From Streptomyces sp. Sge12 (GTDB lineage: Bacteria > Actinomycetota > Actinomycetes > Streptomycetales > Streptomycetaceae), in the NCBI RefSeq assembly GCF_002080455.1, contig NZ_CP020555.1, positions 7,864,501-7,928,500 on the forward strand: a DNA stretch of 64,000 nt, given 5' to 3'. The position numbers and the translations under genes are program-made. The notes below the pieces were generated by a model that did no database searches, was not told where the DNA came from, and saw only the letters and a list, made by a program, of their open reading frames with translations. Positions within the stretch are counted from its first letter, which is position 1, and the number at the start of each line of letters is the position of its first letter. Shown here one piece after another: positions 42,808 to 50,514 of the stretch.

Positions 42808-43917
42808 TTACTTGGCGCCGAGGCCGGCGTCGGAGACCTCGGGCTTGCCGGCGGCCTTGAGGACCTTGTTCAGGAGCGTGAGGTCGTAGATGCCGGCGAG
42901 GTCGGGCTGCTCGATGAGCTTGGCCTTGACGGCCCACTCGGACTGGGTCTTGAGGGTGGAGGCCAGCGGGTCGTCGGTGATGGCGATGCTGGGCCACGCC
43001 GGGTCGAGGACCTTCGCGTCGAGGGCCTTGCCGCTGTCCGCCTCGAGCTTCGCGTTCGCGGAGGCCTTGGCCTTGTCCGGGTTGGCGTTGATCCACTCGT
43101 TGGTCTTCACGGTGCCCTTGAGGACGGCCTCGACGACGTCGGGGTGCTCCTTGAGGAACTTCTGCGACACGATGATGTTCGTGATGACGAACTTCTTGTC
43201 GGGCCACAGGGCGGTCTCGTCGAGGAGGACGGAGCCGCCGTCGGAGACGAGCTTGGAGGCTGTGGGCTCGGGTACCCAGGCGCCGTCGATGGAGCCCTGC
43301 TTGAAGGCGTCGGGGGTGACCTTGTTGTCGGTGCGGACGACGGAGACGTCGCCCTTGCCGGACTCGGGGTCGACCGTCCAGCCCTTCTCGGAGATCCAGT
43401 TGAGGAAGGCGACGTCCTGGGTGTTCCCCTTCTGCGGGGTGGCGATCTTCTTGCCCTTGAGGTCGTCGAGGGTCTTGATCCTGTCCGGGTTCACGACGAG
43501 CTTGACGCCGCCGGATGCGGAGCCGGAGATGATGCGCAGGTTGGAGCCCTTGGACTTGACGTAGCCGTTGATCGAGGGCGAGGGGCCGATGAAGCCGATG
43601 TCGAGAGAGCCGCCGTTGAGGGCTTCGATCTCGGACGGGCCGGCGTTGAAGGACTGCGGCTTGACCTTGGTGCCGTTCAGTTCCTTCTCGATCAGGCCCT
43701 CCTGGAGGCCGACCAGCGCGGTGGCGTGCGTCAGGTTCGGGAAGTACCCGATACGGACCTCGGCGGCCGACAGCTTCTTGTCGCCGGTGGCCGCGACCTG
43801 GGCCTTGTCGTCGTCCTTCTTCGCCTCGGAACCGTAGCCGCAGGCGGTGAGCAGCAGGGGAAGCGCCGCTGTGACGGCGATGGCGCGCAGGAGGGGGAGC
43901 GGTCTTGCGGCAGACAC
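42808..43917 (-). CDS. SsuA-type aliphatic sulfonate ABC binding lipoprotein
   Basis: A 369-residue SsuA/TauA/NrtA-type binding protein. The lipobox is LPLLLTACGYG. The body starts VRIGYFPNLTHATALVGLQE and contains FNAGPSEIEALNGGSLDIGF, GKKIATPQKGNTQDVAFLNW and GAWVPEPTASKLVSDGG. It probably binds sulfonates or sulfate esters outside the cell. GTG start with GAAAGGA 8 nt upstream. No permease or ATPase gene adjoins it, so it must share those elsewhere. The promoter region on its 5' side holds a Cys-containing leader peptide (44203-44301) and a 23-bp operator. Confidence 0.9.
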   Translation of the reverse strand: MSAARPLPLLRAIAVTAALPLLLTACGYGSEAKKDDDKAQVAATGDKKLSAAEVRIGYFPNLTHATALVGLQEGLIEKELNGTKVKPQSFNAGPSEIEALNGGSLDIGFIGPSPSINGYVKSKGSNLRIISGSASGGVKLVVNPDRIKTLDDLKGKKIATPQKGNTQDVAFLNWISEKGWTVDPESGKGDVSVVRTDNKVTPDAFKQGSIDGAWVPEPTASKLVSDGGSVLLDETALWPDKKFVITNIIVSQKFLKEHPDVVEAVLKGTVKTNEWINANPDKAKASANAKLEADSGKALDAKVLDPAWPSIAITDDPLASTLKTQSEWAVKAKLIEQPDLAGIYDLTLLNKVLKAAGKPEVSDAGLGAK

Positions 43918-44202
43918 GGGGGTGTCCTTTCACGGGATGGTGTGCAGGTTCGGGGCGATACGGAGATGGAGCGGCGCGGAGCCGCCGGCGTACGGGACAT
44001 CGGCTCCCGGCCGTCGGCGAGGTCAAGGCACGGAGGTTTCGGACGCCCGCGCTCGAAGGCCCGCGCTCGAAGGCGCGCGGTCGGTGAGGTCGGCCGAAGG
44101 GGCCCGCCCGGCCGGCGGAGAGCGCACCGGAACGGTGGCTCGTGGCTCGTCGCTCATGGCGCTCATGGCGCTCTGCGCGGAGACGGGGCCCGGTGAAGGG
44201 TG

Positions 44203-44301
44203 TCAGCCGGGCTGACAGATGGCGCTGGAGGTACGGACCAGGTCGATGTGGCGACGGGAGGTCAGAGGCAGCGTCCGGCCTGCGTGGTGCACGGTTCGCA
44301 C
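44203..44301 (-). CDS. Cys-ended leader peptide upstream of the SsuA-like gene
   Basis: A 32-codon GTG-started frame with GAGGGAGGGAG just upstream. Its end SRRHIDLVRTSSAICQPG is a clear match to the actinobacterial sulfur-gene leader family. It lies about 285 nt before the SsuA-like start, directly downstream of the operator at 44327-44349. It probably senses Cys-tRNA or ribosome flow to control readthrough into the binding-protein gene. Confidence 0.82.
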   Translation of the reverse strand: MRTVHHAGRTLPLTSRRHIDLVRTSSAICQPG

Positions 44302-44326
44302 GGTCGCTCCCTCCCTCATTCCTAGT

Positions 44327-44349
44327 TTTCCCACCTGGTTGGTAGGCAT
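44327..44349. promoter_or_regulatory. Sulfur-island operator, copy A
   Basis: TTTCCCACC-TGGTT-GGTAGGCAT, aligned without gaps to copies at 46356 and 46479. On the minus strand a promoter TTGGGG-N17-CAAGAT ends a few bases before it, so a bound protein would sit at the transcription start of the leader/SsuA-like transcript. Confidence 0.72.
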
Positions 44350-44458
44350 CTTGGCAGAGGTCGGCACCCGCCCCAAGAGGGTGACCGCATGTTGGACTCT
44401 AATTTCTCGTTATGTGAGAACGCGCAGGTGGGGCAGCGTCTGCACTGGCGGCAGGAGG

Positions 44459-44917
44459 TCAGGGATTGGTCCAGGCCCCGGGGGTTTCGGCCAGCGCCGA
44501 TACGACGGGGGGCAGCTCGGACGACGCGACGTCGGCGAGGGACACGCCGTCGAGGATCTCGCGCACGTTGGCCCGCAGGGCGATCCACAGGGGGAGCAGG
44601 GACTCGGCGGGGCCGGTGTAGGACAGGTCCGGTGGGCGTACCCCGCGCACCGAGACGAGCGGTCCGTCCACGACGCGGATCACATCCGCGATGCTGATGG
44701 ACCCGGCGGGCTTGGCCAGCCGGTAGCCGCCGTTGCCGCCGCGCTGACTGAGGACGAGCCCGCCTCGGCGCATGTCGTTGAGGATGCCCTCGAGGAACTT
44801 GTGCGGGATGTCCTGCGCATCGGCGATGGCTTCGGCCTTCACCGGCCCGTCATCCTGTGACGCGGCGAGCTGCAGCGCGGCCCGTACCGCATAGTCCGCC
44901 CTGGCTGAGATCCGCAT
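44459..44917 (-). CDS. Rrf2-family transcriptional regulator
   Basis: A 152-residue Rrf2 protein: MRISARADYAVRAALQLAAS, then the winged HTH (AEAIADAQDIPHKFLEGILN; LVLSQRGGNGGYRLAKPAGS). It lacks the Cys cluster of IscR/NsrR-type members, so it is more like CymR, the cysteine-metabolism Rrf2 repressor of Bacillus. The ATG at 44917 is only 6 nt from a good -10 (GATAAT), so the mRNA may be leaderless. It is the natural candidate to bind the 23-bp operators in this island. Confidence 0.9.
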   Translation of the reverse strand: MRISARADYAVRAALQLAASQDDGPVKAEAIADAQDIPHKFLEGILNDMRRGGLVLSQRGGNGGYRLAKPAGSISIADVIRVVDGPLVSVRGVRPPDLSYTGPAESLLPLWIALRANVREILDGVSLADVASSELPPVVSALAETPGAWTNP

Positions 44918-44968
44918 AGGGCCATTATCGGGCATGGACCGGGCCGGTGTCGGCCGAGGCCCCGCGGG

Positions 44969-46171
44969 TCAGTGGAAGGCCGCTGCCACCGGGTGGTGGG
45001 AGCCGTTGAGGTAGTGCTCGCCGATGGAGCGCAGGCGGTGTGCGACCGGGCGGTGGGCCGTCAGGACCCGGGCGTTGCGCCAGAACCGGTCCAGGCCGGG
45101 CGCGTCGGCGAGCTCCAGCACCCGGGCGGTGATGTGCAGGGCTGCCCTCGACATCACGGTCTCGGCCGTGGCGACCAGGGCGGCGACGCCCGCCGGTACC
45201 TCGGCATCGAGCTGCGCACCCGTGGCGAGGGCCTGTGCCATGACCTCCGTCGCCCGGTCGACCACGGCGGTGGCCGTCTGGGCGGCGGAGGCGAGTTCCC
45301 CGTAGGTCAGGAAGAGGTCCGGGTCCTCACCGGGCAGCCGGTGGGCGCGGCCGCCCCTGCTGAGATCGCGGGCTTCGGTGAGGGCGCCCTCGGCGATGCC
45401 GAGGCCGACGTGGCACAGGGCGAGCCGCAGCGCCGGCTCGGCGAGCGCGGTGAACGGCGCCGTCGACTCCTCGTCGTGCGGGCGGCGGCCCAGTACCTGC
45501 CCCGCGGTGATGCCGACCCTGTCCAGGACGACCTCGCCCGCGCCGGCGACGCGCTGCCCGAGGCGATCCTGCGACGGTTCGACGCTCACGCCCTGCGTAC
45601 CGGGCGGGATCCGTACGACCAGGACGTCACCGGTCGCGGCGCAGACGGCGTCCACCACGATCTGGTCGGCCGCGGCCACCGCCGTGTCCACGGACCGGCG
45701 CCCGTTCAGCAGATAGCCGGTGGGGCGCGGCCTCAGCGCGAGGTCCCGTTCCTCGATGCCCCCGTGGGGGGCGGGGGTGCGGACGGCCCCGGTCCACAGC
45801 CACCCTTCGCGCACCGACTCCTCCTCGAGGGTGCTCGCGTGCTCGTGACTCGCGTAGAAGCGTCCGCTCCAGGCGTGTACGTAGTGGCGGGCGAGGACGT
45901 CACCGACCGAGCTGTCGGCCGCGGAGACCTCGCGGATGACGGCGCATCCGGTACGCCAGTCCACCCCGCGGCCGGGCCCGGGCGGGGTGAGGGCCGCCGG
46001 CAGGCCGGCCTCGCGCAGCCGGGCCGCCTCGTCGAGCGGCGGCCTGCCCGCCTGGTCGCGGACGATGACGTCCGCCGCGAGGTCGTCCGCCACGTCCCGG
46101 GCGGTACGCAGGAGCGCGCGGCGCCGCTCGTCGGCGGATCGGAGGTCGGAGGGGCTGGATGTCGTCCGCAT
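44969..46171 (-). CDS. Acyl-CoA dehydrogenase-like flavin monooxygenase (SfnB/DszC type)
   Basis: A 400-residue protein of the acyl-CoA dehydrogenase fold, in the SfnB/DszC subgroup of flavin-dependent sulfur-compound oxidases. Seen: LREAGLPAALTPPGPGRGVD, ADSSVGDVLARHYVHAWSGR, GYLLNGRRSVDTAVAAADQI, and a C-terminal ARVLTAHRPVAHRLRSIGEH. It probably oxygenates a sulfone, thioether or sulfonate with reduced FMN. The start is MRTTSSPSDLRS (46171); a GTG 9 nt earlier is possible. The long upstream extension of the frame is non-coding and contains an operator and a small ORF. Confidence 0.85.
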   Translation of the reverse strand: MRTTSSPSDLRSADERRRALLRTARDVADDLAADVIVRDQAGRPPLDEAARLREAGLPAALTPPGPGRGVDWRTGCAVIREVSAADSSVGDVLARHYVHAWSGRFYASHEHASTLEEESVREGWLWTGAVRTPAPHGGIEERDLALRPRPTGYLLNGRRSVDTAVAAADQIVVDAVCAATGDVLVVRIPPGTQGVSVEPSQDRLGQRVAGAGEVVLDRVGITAGQVLGRRPHDEESTAPFTALAEPALRLALCHVGLGIAEGALTEARDLSRGGRAHRLPGEDPDLFLTYGELASAAQTATAVVDRATEVMAQALATGAQLDAEVPAGVAALVATAETVMSRAALHITARVLELADAPGLDRFWRNARVLTAHRPVAHRLRSIGEHYLNGSHHPVAAAFH

Positions 46172-46176
46172 GGGTG

Positions 46177-46254
46177 TCACCGGCAGGACCCGGTGCCGCT
46201 GTACGGTGCGGGGGCTGGGCGGACAGCGGTGCCATGGGGGATGGCGGTGGTCAT
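46177..46254 (-). CDS. Small ORF ending in Cys just upstream of the SfnB-like gene
   Basis: A 25-codon frame MTTAIPHGTAVRPAPAPYSG then TGSCR, with CGGAG 9 nt upstream. Its stop (TGA) lies 6 nt before the SfnB-like ATG. It lacks the H-I-D motif of the other leaders but, like them, ends near a Cys. It may be a translated leader coupled to the next start. Confidence 0.4.
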   Translation of the reverse strand: MTTAIPHGTAVRPAPAPYSGTGSCR

Positions 46255-46355
46255 GTCGGCTACTCCGGAACGTTGTCGGGCGGCTTCGGCCGGTTTCTGG
46301 AGGGGGTGGGAGGCGCATCCGTCCGTTCCGCCGCGGCGGCCCACGATTCCCCACC

Positions 46356-46378
46356 TTTCCCATCGGATTGATAGGGAT
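46356..46378. promoter_or_regulatory. Sulfur-island operator, copy B
   Basis: TTTCCCATC-GGATT-GATAGGGAT, in front of the SfnB-like gene (minus strand). Flanking bases toward 46425 also match those beside copy A (GCCCCAAG, GTGACCG, then ATG-TGGAC), so the two promoters share a common origin. Confidence 0.75.
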
Positions 46379-46478
46379 ACTCGCCCCAAGCGACCCTCCC
46401 GGCAAGACCGTGACCGAATGATGGACAGTTCGATCTTGACATGAGAGACAGCGCAGGTCAGGGCGCTTCGGCTGGATA

Positions 46479-46501
46479 TTTCCTATGGAATCAGTAGGGA
46501 A
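46479..46501. promoter_or_regulatory. Sulfur-island operator, copy C
   Basis: TTTCCTATG-GAATC-AGTAGGGAA. It lies three bases upstream of TTGACG (46505-46510), the -35 of the plus-strand leader peptide, whose -10 CACGAT ends at 46534. Confidence 0.72.
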
Positions 46502-46540
46502 GTATTGACGCGCGCCCGCCGCGCACTTCACGATGTGGCC

Positions 46541-46624
46541 ATGTCCCCGTCGCAGCCGTTGCTCGTACGCCGCAGGCACGTTGACTTCCGTCGCGTCGCC
46601 AGCGCCGTCTGCCGACCCGTTTAA
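46541..46624 (+). CDS. Cys-ended leader peptide upstream of the winged-helix regulator
   Basis: A 27-codon frame starting MSPSQPLLV and ending RRRHVDFRRVASAVCRPV, a near-ideal member of the sulfur-gene leader family. There is no ribosome site, but the -10 CACGAT (46529-46534) places transcription start at the ATG, so it could be translated leaderless. About 240 nt separate it from the regulator gene at 46864. The gap holds two copies of CCGTGCGCCGCGCC (46684-46714) and a GC hairpin CGGCCC-TTC-GGGCCG (46725-46739). Confidence 0.82.
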   Translation: MSPSQPLLVRRRHVDFRRVASAVCRPV

Positions 46625-46863
46625 GGGCTTCTGCGACAGGGCGTTTCCTCGACGTGCGCCGGTGATCCGGCTGCCGTTCCCCTCCGTGCGCCGCGCCTTC
46701 CGTGCGCCGCGCCTCCCGTGACCCCGGCCCTTCGGGCCGTACGGTCCGCCGGGCGTGCGCCGCGCCGACCCGCGCGGTCGACTCCGTCACGGGGATCCCC
46801 TGCCCTGTCGTGCTCGAACACCCGGTGTCCGTACCTCGATCCGCGCAGCCGAAGGGGCTCATC

Positions 46864-47421
46864 GTGACCACTGCCGTTCCCGCACCCGCCGTCCACCGTC
46901 CGCCGGCCCCGCGCCTCCAGCTGGTCGGCGACCGCCCGCCCGGCGCCCTCGCGACCCATGGTGGCCGCGTCGGCTACCTCGTGTACCTGGCGGCGGACGT
47001 CGACCCCGTTGCGCTGATGGAAGCGCACGGCATACGCCCGGAGAACCGTTCCCTCGGGCTCCGGACCCTTCCGGCCCTTCCGGCCCCTGACCCGGAACCG
47101 GCGCCGCACCCCGACCCCGCCCCGCTCGACGACGTCATCCGGGTCGACCGCGCGCGTCGGCTCGTCGAGGTCGACGGGCGCGAACTGGAGCTCACCTACC
47201 TGGAGTTCGAACTCCTGGCCCACCTGGTGTCCCATCCGGGCACGGTCCACACGCGTGATTCCCTCATCTCCGCCATCTGGGGGTACGGGAACATCGGCGA
47301 CGGCCGCACGGTCGATGTCCACGTGGCCCGGCTGCGCCGCAAGCTCGGCCCCGGCCACCGCGGCCGCATCTCCACCGTACGCAGCGTCGGTTACAAGTAC
47401 GTTCCCGGCCACCACGTGTGA
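46864..47421 (+). CDS. Stand-alone OmpR/PhoB-type winged-helix regulator
   Basis: A 185-residue protein. The N-terminal ~95 residues (Pro-rich, GGRVGYLVYLAADVDPVALM) resemble no receiver domain. The C-terminal ~90 form a complete OmpR/PhoB DNA-binding domain: VDGRELELTYLEFELLAHLV, HTRDSLISAIWGYGNIGDG, RTVDVHVARLRRKL and STVRSVGYKYVP. With no phosphorylation domain it cannot be a classical response regulator. GTG start with AAGGGG 8 nt upstream. It precedes the second cystine-type transporter and probably regulates it. Confidence 0.88.
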   Translation: MTTAVPAPAVHRPPAPRLQLVGDRPPGALATHGGRVGYLVYLAADVDPVALMEAHGIRPENRSLGLRTLPALPAPDPEPAPHPDPAPLDDVIRVDRARRLVEVDGRELELTYLEFELLAHLVSHPGTVHTRDSLISAIWGYGNIGDGRTVDVHVARLRRKLGPGHRGRISTVRSVGYKYVPGHHV

Positions 47422-47510
47422 ACAGAAGCCCGTTTCATTTCGCGGGAAGGCGTTGTGTGTACGGCAGATGAAAATGCCGCACGCTTCTCCGTACTTCGAT
47501 ATCGGGGCCG

Positions 47511-47540
47511 TTGACAGCCCTTCTGCGGGCTGCCTAGCTT
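47511..47540 (+). promoter_or_regulatory. Strong housekeeping-type promoter of the second ABC operon
   Basis: TTGACA (47511-47516), 18 nt, TAGCTT (47535-47540). It drives the permease-ATPase-binding protein operon about 85-90 nt downstream. Confidence 0.75.
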
Positions 47541-47629
47541 ACGCCGCAGATAAACAACGGCGGCCTCTTCTGCCCGGCATGACGGCTGCTTTTCGATTCT
47601 CGGATTTGTCGAATGCTGCTGGAGTGTCC

Positions 47630-48583
47630 TTGACCGAATCACTTGTTCTCACCGCGCCCCCGAGACCGCCCGCGCCGGCCGAACCGGTCCTCCCGCTCCG
47701 CCGGCCCGGGCGATGGATCGCCACCCTCGTCGTGCTGGTCCTGCTCTCCCAGGCCGCCCACGGCCTGCTGACCAACCCCTTCTACCAGTGGGACCGCTTC
47801 GCGTACTGGTTCGCCCGACCGGTCATCCTGGAGGGCCTGCTCATTACCCTCCAAGTGGCCGCGTACAGCGCGGTCCTGGGCCTCGCCGGCGGCATCCTGC
47901 TCGCCCTCGGCCGGCTCTCCGCGAACCCGGTCCTGCGGTCGGTGAGCTGGACGTACGTCTGGCTGCTGCGCTCCGTACCGCTGATCGTGGTGCTGCTCTT
48001 CCTCTACAACCTGAGCGCGCTCTACCCCACCCTGAGCATCGGAGTGCCCTTCGGGCCCGCCTTCTTCACCTTTGACGAGTCGCGGTTGGCCACCGACATC
48101 GTCGTGGCGGTCGTCGGACTGAGCCTGGCCGAGGCGGCGTACGCGGCCGAGGTGGTACGGGCCGGGCTGCTCTCCGTCGACCAGGGCCAGCACGAGGCGG
48201 CGGCCGCGCTGGGACTGCCCAAGCGGTACCAGTTCGCCCGGATCGTCTTCCCCCAGGCGCTGCGCTCCATCGTCCCCGCCTACGTCAACCAGCTGGTCGG
48301 GCTGGTGAAAGCCACCTCGCTGGTCTTCTACGTATCGCTGCTCGACCTGTTCGGCACCGTGCAGAGTCTCGGCAGCACCTACTCCGGCGACATCGTGCCG
48401 CTGCTGCTGGTGGCCACCTTCTGGTACGTGGTCCTCACCAGCGTCCTGTCGGTCATCCAGTTCTACGTCGAGCGCCACTACGCGCGCGGCGCGCTGCGCA
48501 CGATCCCGCCCACCCCCGTGCAGCGGGCCCGGACGGGCCTGCGCGATCTGCGGGACCGCTTCCGGAAGGAGACGGCGCGATGA
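47630..48583 (+). CDS. Polar amino acid (cystine-type) ABC transporter permease
   Basis: A HisM/TcyL-type permease of about 317 residues with five hydrophobic segments. The coupling loop EAAAALGLPKRYQFARIVFP is followed by LRSIVPAYVNQLVGLVKATS. The start is uncertain: TTG at 47630 has GGAG 5 nt upstream, GTG 47624 and ATG 47579 have poor ribosome sites. It overlaps the ATPase gene by 4 bp. It is a paralogue of the permease at 38003. Confidence 0.9.
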   Translation: MTESLVLTAPPRPPAPAEPVLPLRRPGRWIATLVVLVLLSQAAHGLLTNPFYQWDRFAYWFARPVILEGLLITLQVAAYSAVLGLAGGILLALGRLSANPVLRSVSWTYVWLLRSVPLIVVLLFLYNLSALYPTLSIGVPFGPAFFTFDESRLATDIVVAVVGLSLAEAAYAAEVVRAGLLSVDQGQHEAAAALGLPKRYQFARIVFPQALRSIVPAYVNQLVGLVKATSLVFYVSLLDLFGTVQSLGSTYSGDIVPLLLVATFWYVVLTSVLSVIQFYVERHYARGALRTIPPTPVQRARTGLRDLRDRFRKETAR

Positions 48584-49356
48584 CCACCGCCCTGCGGGCC
48601 GCCGCGATCGAGGTCCACGACGTACACAAGTGGTACGGCCGGCAGCAGGTACTGGACGGGGTGAGCCTGACGCTGCGCCCCGGCACGGTCACCGCGGTCC
48701 TCGGCCCCTCCGGCTCCGGCAAGTCCACCCTGCTGCGGGTCGTCAACCACCTGGAGAAGCCCGACGCCGGATACGTCAGCGTGGGCGGCGAGCTGATCGG
48801 CGTCACCCGGCACGGCGGACGGCTGAAGGAGCTGAGCGAGCGGGCGATCCTCGCCCAGCGGGGGCGGATCGGCTTCGTCTTCCAGAACTTCAACCTCTTC
48901 CCGCACCTGACCGTCCTCGACAACGTCGCGGCGGCCCCGGTGGCCACCGGCAGGCTGCCGCGGGCCCAGGCGCGCGCCCTGGCACGCGAACTCCTGGAGC
49001 GCGTCGGCCTCGGCGACCGGACCGGCGCCTATCCCAGGCAGCTGTCCGGCGGCCAGCAGCAGCGGGTGGCCATCGCCCGCGCCCTCGCCCTGCGGCCCGG
49101 CGTCATCCTCTTCGACGAACCCACCTCCGCGCTCGACCCCGAACTCGTCGGCGAGGTGCTGTCCGTGATCAAGGACCTGGCCACCGGCGGAACCACGCTG
49201 GTCATCGTCACGCACGAGGTCGGCTTCGCCCGCGAGGTCGCCGACGAGGTCGTCTTCCTCGACGGCGGCCGCATCGTCGAACAGGGCCCGCCCGAACTGG
49301 TACTGGACCGGCCCACCCATCCCCGTACGCGGGAGTTCCTGAGCAAGGTGCTCTGA
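48580..49356 (+). CDS. Polar amino acid (cystine-type) ABC transporter ATPase
   Basis: A 258-residue GlnQ/TcyN-type ATPase: Walker A GPSGSGKST, FVFQNFNLFPHLT, signature LSGGQQQR, Walker B VILFDEPTSALD, VTHEVGF. It starts inside the permease stop (ATGA) and is followed by the binding protein after 100 nt. It is closely similar to the ATPase at 41950, so the two transporters are probably duplicates with different ligands. Confidence 0.95.
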   Translation: MTTALRAAAIEVHDVHKWYGRQQVLDGVSLTLRPGTVTAVLGPSGSGKSTLLRVVNHLEKPDAGYVSVGGELIGVTRHGGRLKELSERAILAQRGRIGFVFQNFNLFPHLTVLDNVAAAPVATGRLPRAQARALARELLERVGLGDRTGAYPRQLSGGQQQRVAIARALALRPGVILFDEPTSALDPELVGEVLSVIKDLATGGTTLVIVTHEVGFAREVADEVVFLDGGRIVEQGPPELVLDRPTHPRTREFLSKVL

Positions 49357-49456
49357 CTCCGCGGCACCCCACTCCGTCCCACTCCGTCCCACGCATTCCA
49401 CCCGACCCACCCGCCCTACCCGCACCCCAGCCCCCTGCGAACCGAAAAGGAACACC

Positions 49457-50473
49457 ATGCGACGCCGACGCTCCCTGCGCACCAGACTCGTCCGCGGCCT
49501 CGGCGCCGCCACCGCGACCGCGGCGCTCGCCTCCGGCCTCACCGCCTGCGGGGGCGAGGCCGAGGCCACCGGACCGGGCTCCGGCCAGGTCACCGTCGGC
49601 GCGGTGTCCAACGGCGCTGCCCAGCAGGCCGAGCTGTCCGTCCCGGTGGTCGAGTCCCTGCGCGCCCAGCTGCCCGCCGAGGTCCGCGAGCGCGGCGAAC
49701 TCGTCGTCGGGGTCGGCGCGCTGCCCGCCGGCTTCCCGCCGCTGGCGTACGTCGGCACCGACCAGAAGACCCTGACCGGTGCGGAACCGGACCTCGGCCG
49801 CCTGGTGGCCGCCACGCTCGGGCTCAAGCCGGTGGTGAAGAACTCCACCTGGGAGAACCTCTTCGTCGGCATCGACAGCGGCAAGGTGGACGTGGCCTTC
49901 ACGAACGTCACGGTCACGGAGGAGCGGAAGAAGAAGTACGACTTCGCCTCCTACCGGCAGGACAACCTGGCCTTCGAGACGCTGAAGGACAACCCCTGGA
50001 ACTTCGGCGGCGACTACCGCAATCTCGCGGGGAGGACGGTCGCCGTCGGCTCGGGCACGAACCAGGAGAAGATCCTGCTGGAGTGGCAGAAGAAGCTCCA
50101 GGCCGAGGGCAAGGACATCACCGTCAAGTACTTCCCCGACGCCAACAGCACCTATCTGGCCCTGAGCGGCAAGAAGATCGACGTCAGCTTCGGCCCGAAC
50201 CCGGCCATCGCCTACCACATCACCCAGACGGCGAGCGGCAGTTCACCCACCCGCAACGCGGGCTCGTTCTCCGGTGCCGGTGAGTCCCTCCAGGGCCTGA
50301 TCGCGGCGACCGCCAAGAAGGGCAGCGGGCTCGCCGAGCCGGTGGCAGGGGCGATCAACCACCTGATCAAGAACGGCCAGTACGGGCAGCTGCTCGCCGC
50401 CTGGAACCTGTCCAACGAGGCCGTCACCAGCTCGGAGGTCAACCCGCCGGGCCTGCCGGTGACCAACTCCTGA
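49457..50473 (+). CDS. Polar amino acid (cystine-type) ABC substrate-binding lipoprotein
   Basis: A 338-residue SBP_bac_3 lipoprotein with lipobox SGLTACGGE (Cys about residue 31) and ERGELVVGVGALPAGFPPLA, NSTWENLFVGIDSGKVDVAF, TEERKKKYDFASY, AVGSGTNQEKILLEWQ. Third gene of the permease-ATPase-binding protein operon. The monooxygenases and acetyltransferase downstream suggest that the ligand is an S-modified cysteine or related amino acid. Confidence 0.92.
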   Translation: MRRRRSLRTRLVRGLGAATATAALASGLTACGGEAEATGPGSGQVTVGAVSNGAAQQAELSVPVVESLRAQLPAEVRERGELVVGVGALPAGFPPLAYVGTDQKTLTGAEPDLGRLVAATLGLKPVVKNSTWENLFVGIDSGKVDVAFTNVTVTEERKKKYDFASYRQDNLAFETLKDNPWNFGGDYRNLAGRTVAVGSGTNQEKILLEWQKKLQAEGKDITVKYFPDANSTYLALSGKKIDVSFGPNPAIAYHITQTASGSSPTRNAGSFSGAGESLQGLIAATAKKGSGLAEPVAGAINHLIKNGQYGQLLAAWNLSNEAVTSSEVNPPGLPVTNS

Positions 50474-50514
50474 ATCCCCGGCCCCCGGGCCGCGCCACGG
50501 ACGGAGCCCACCCC

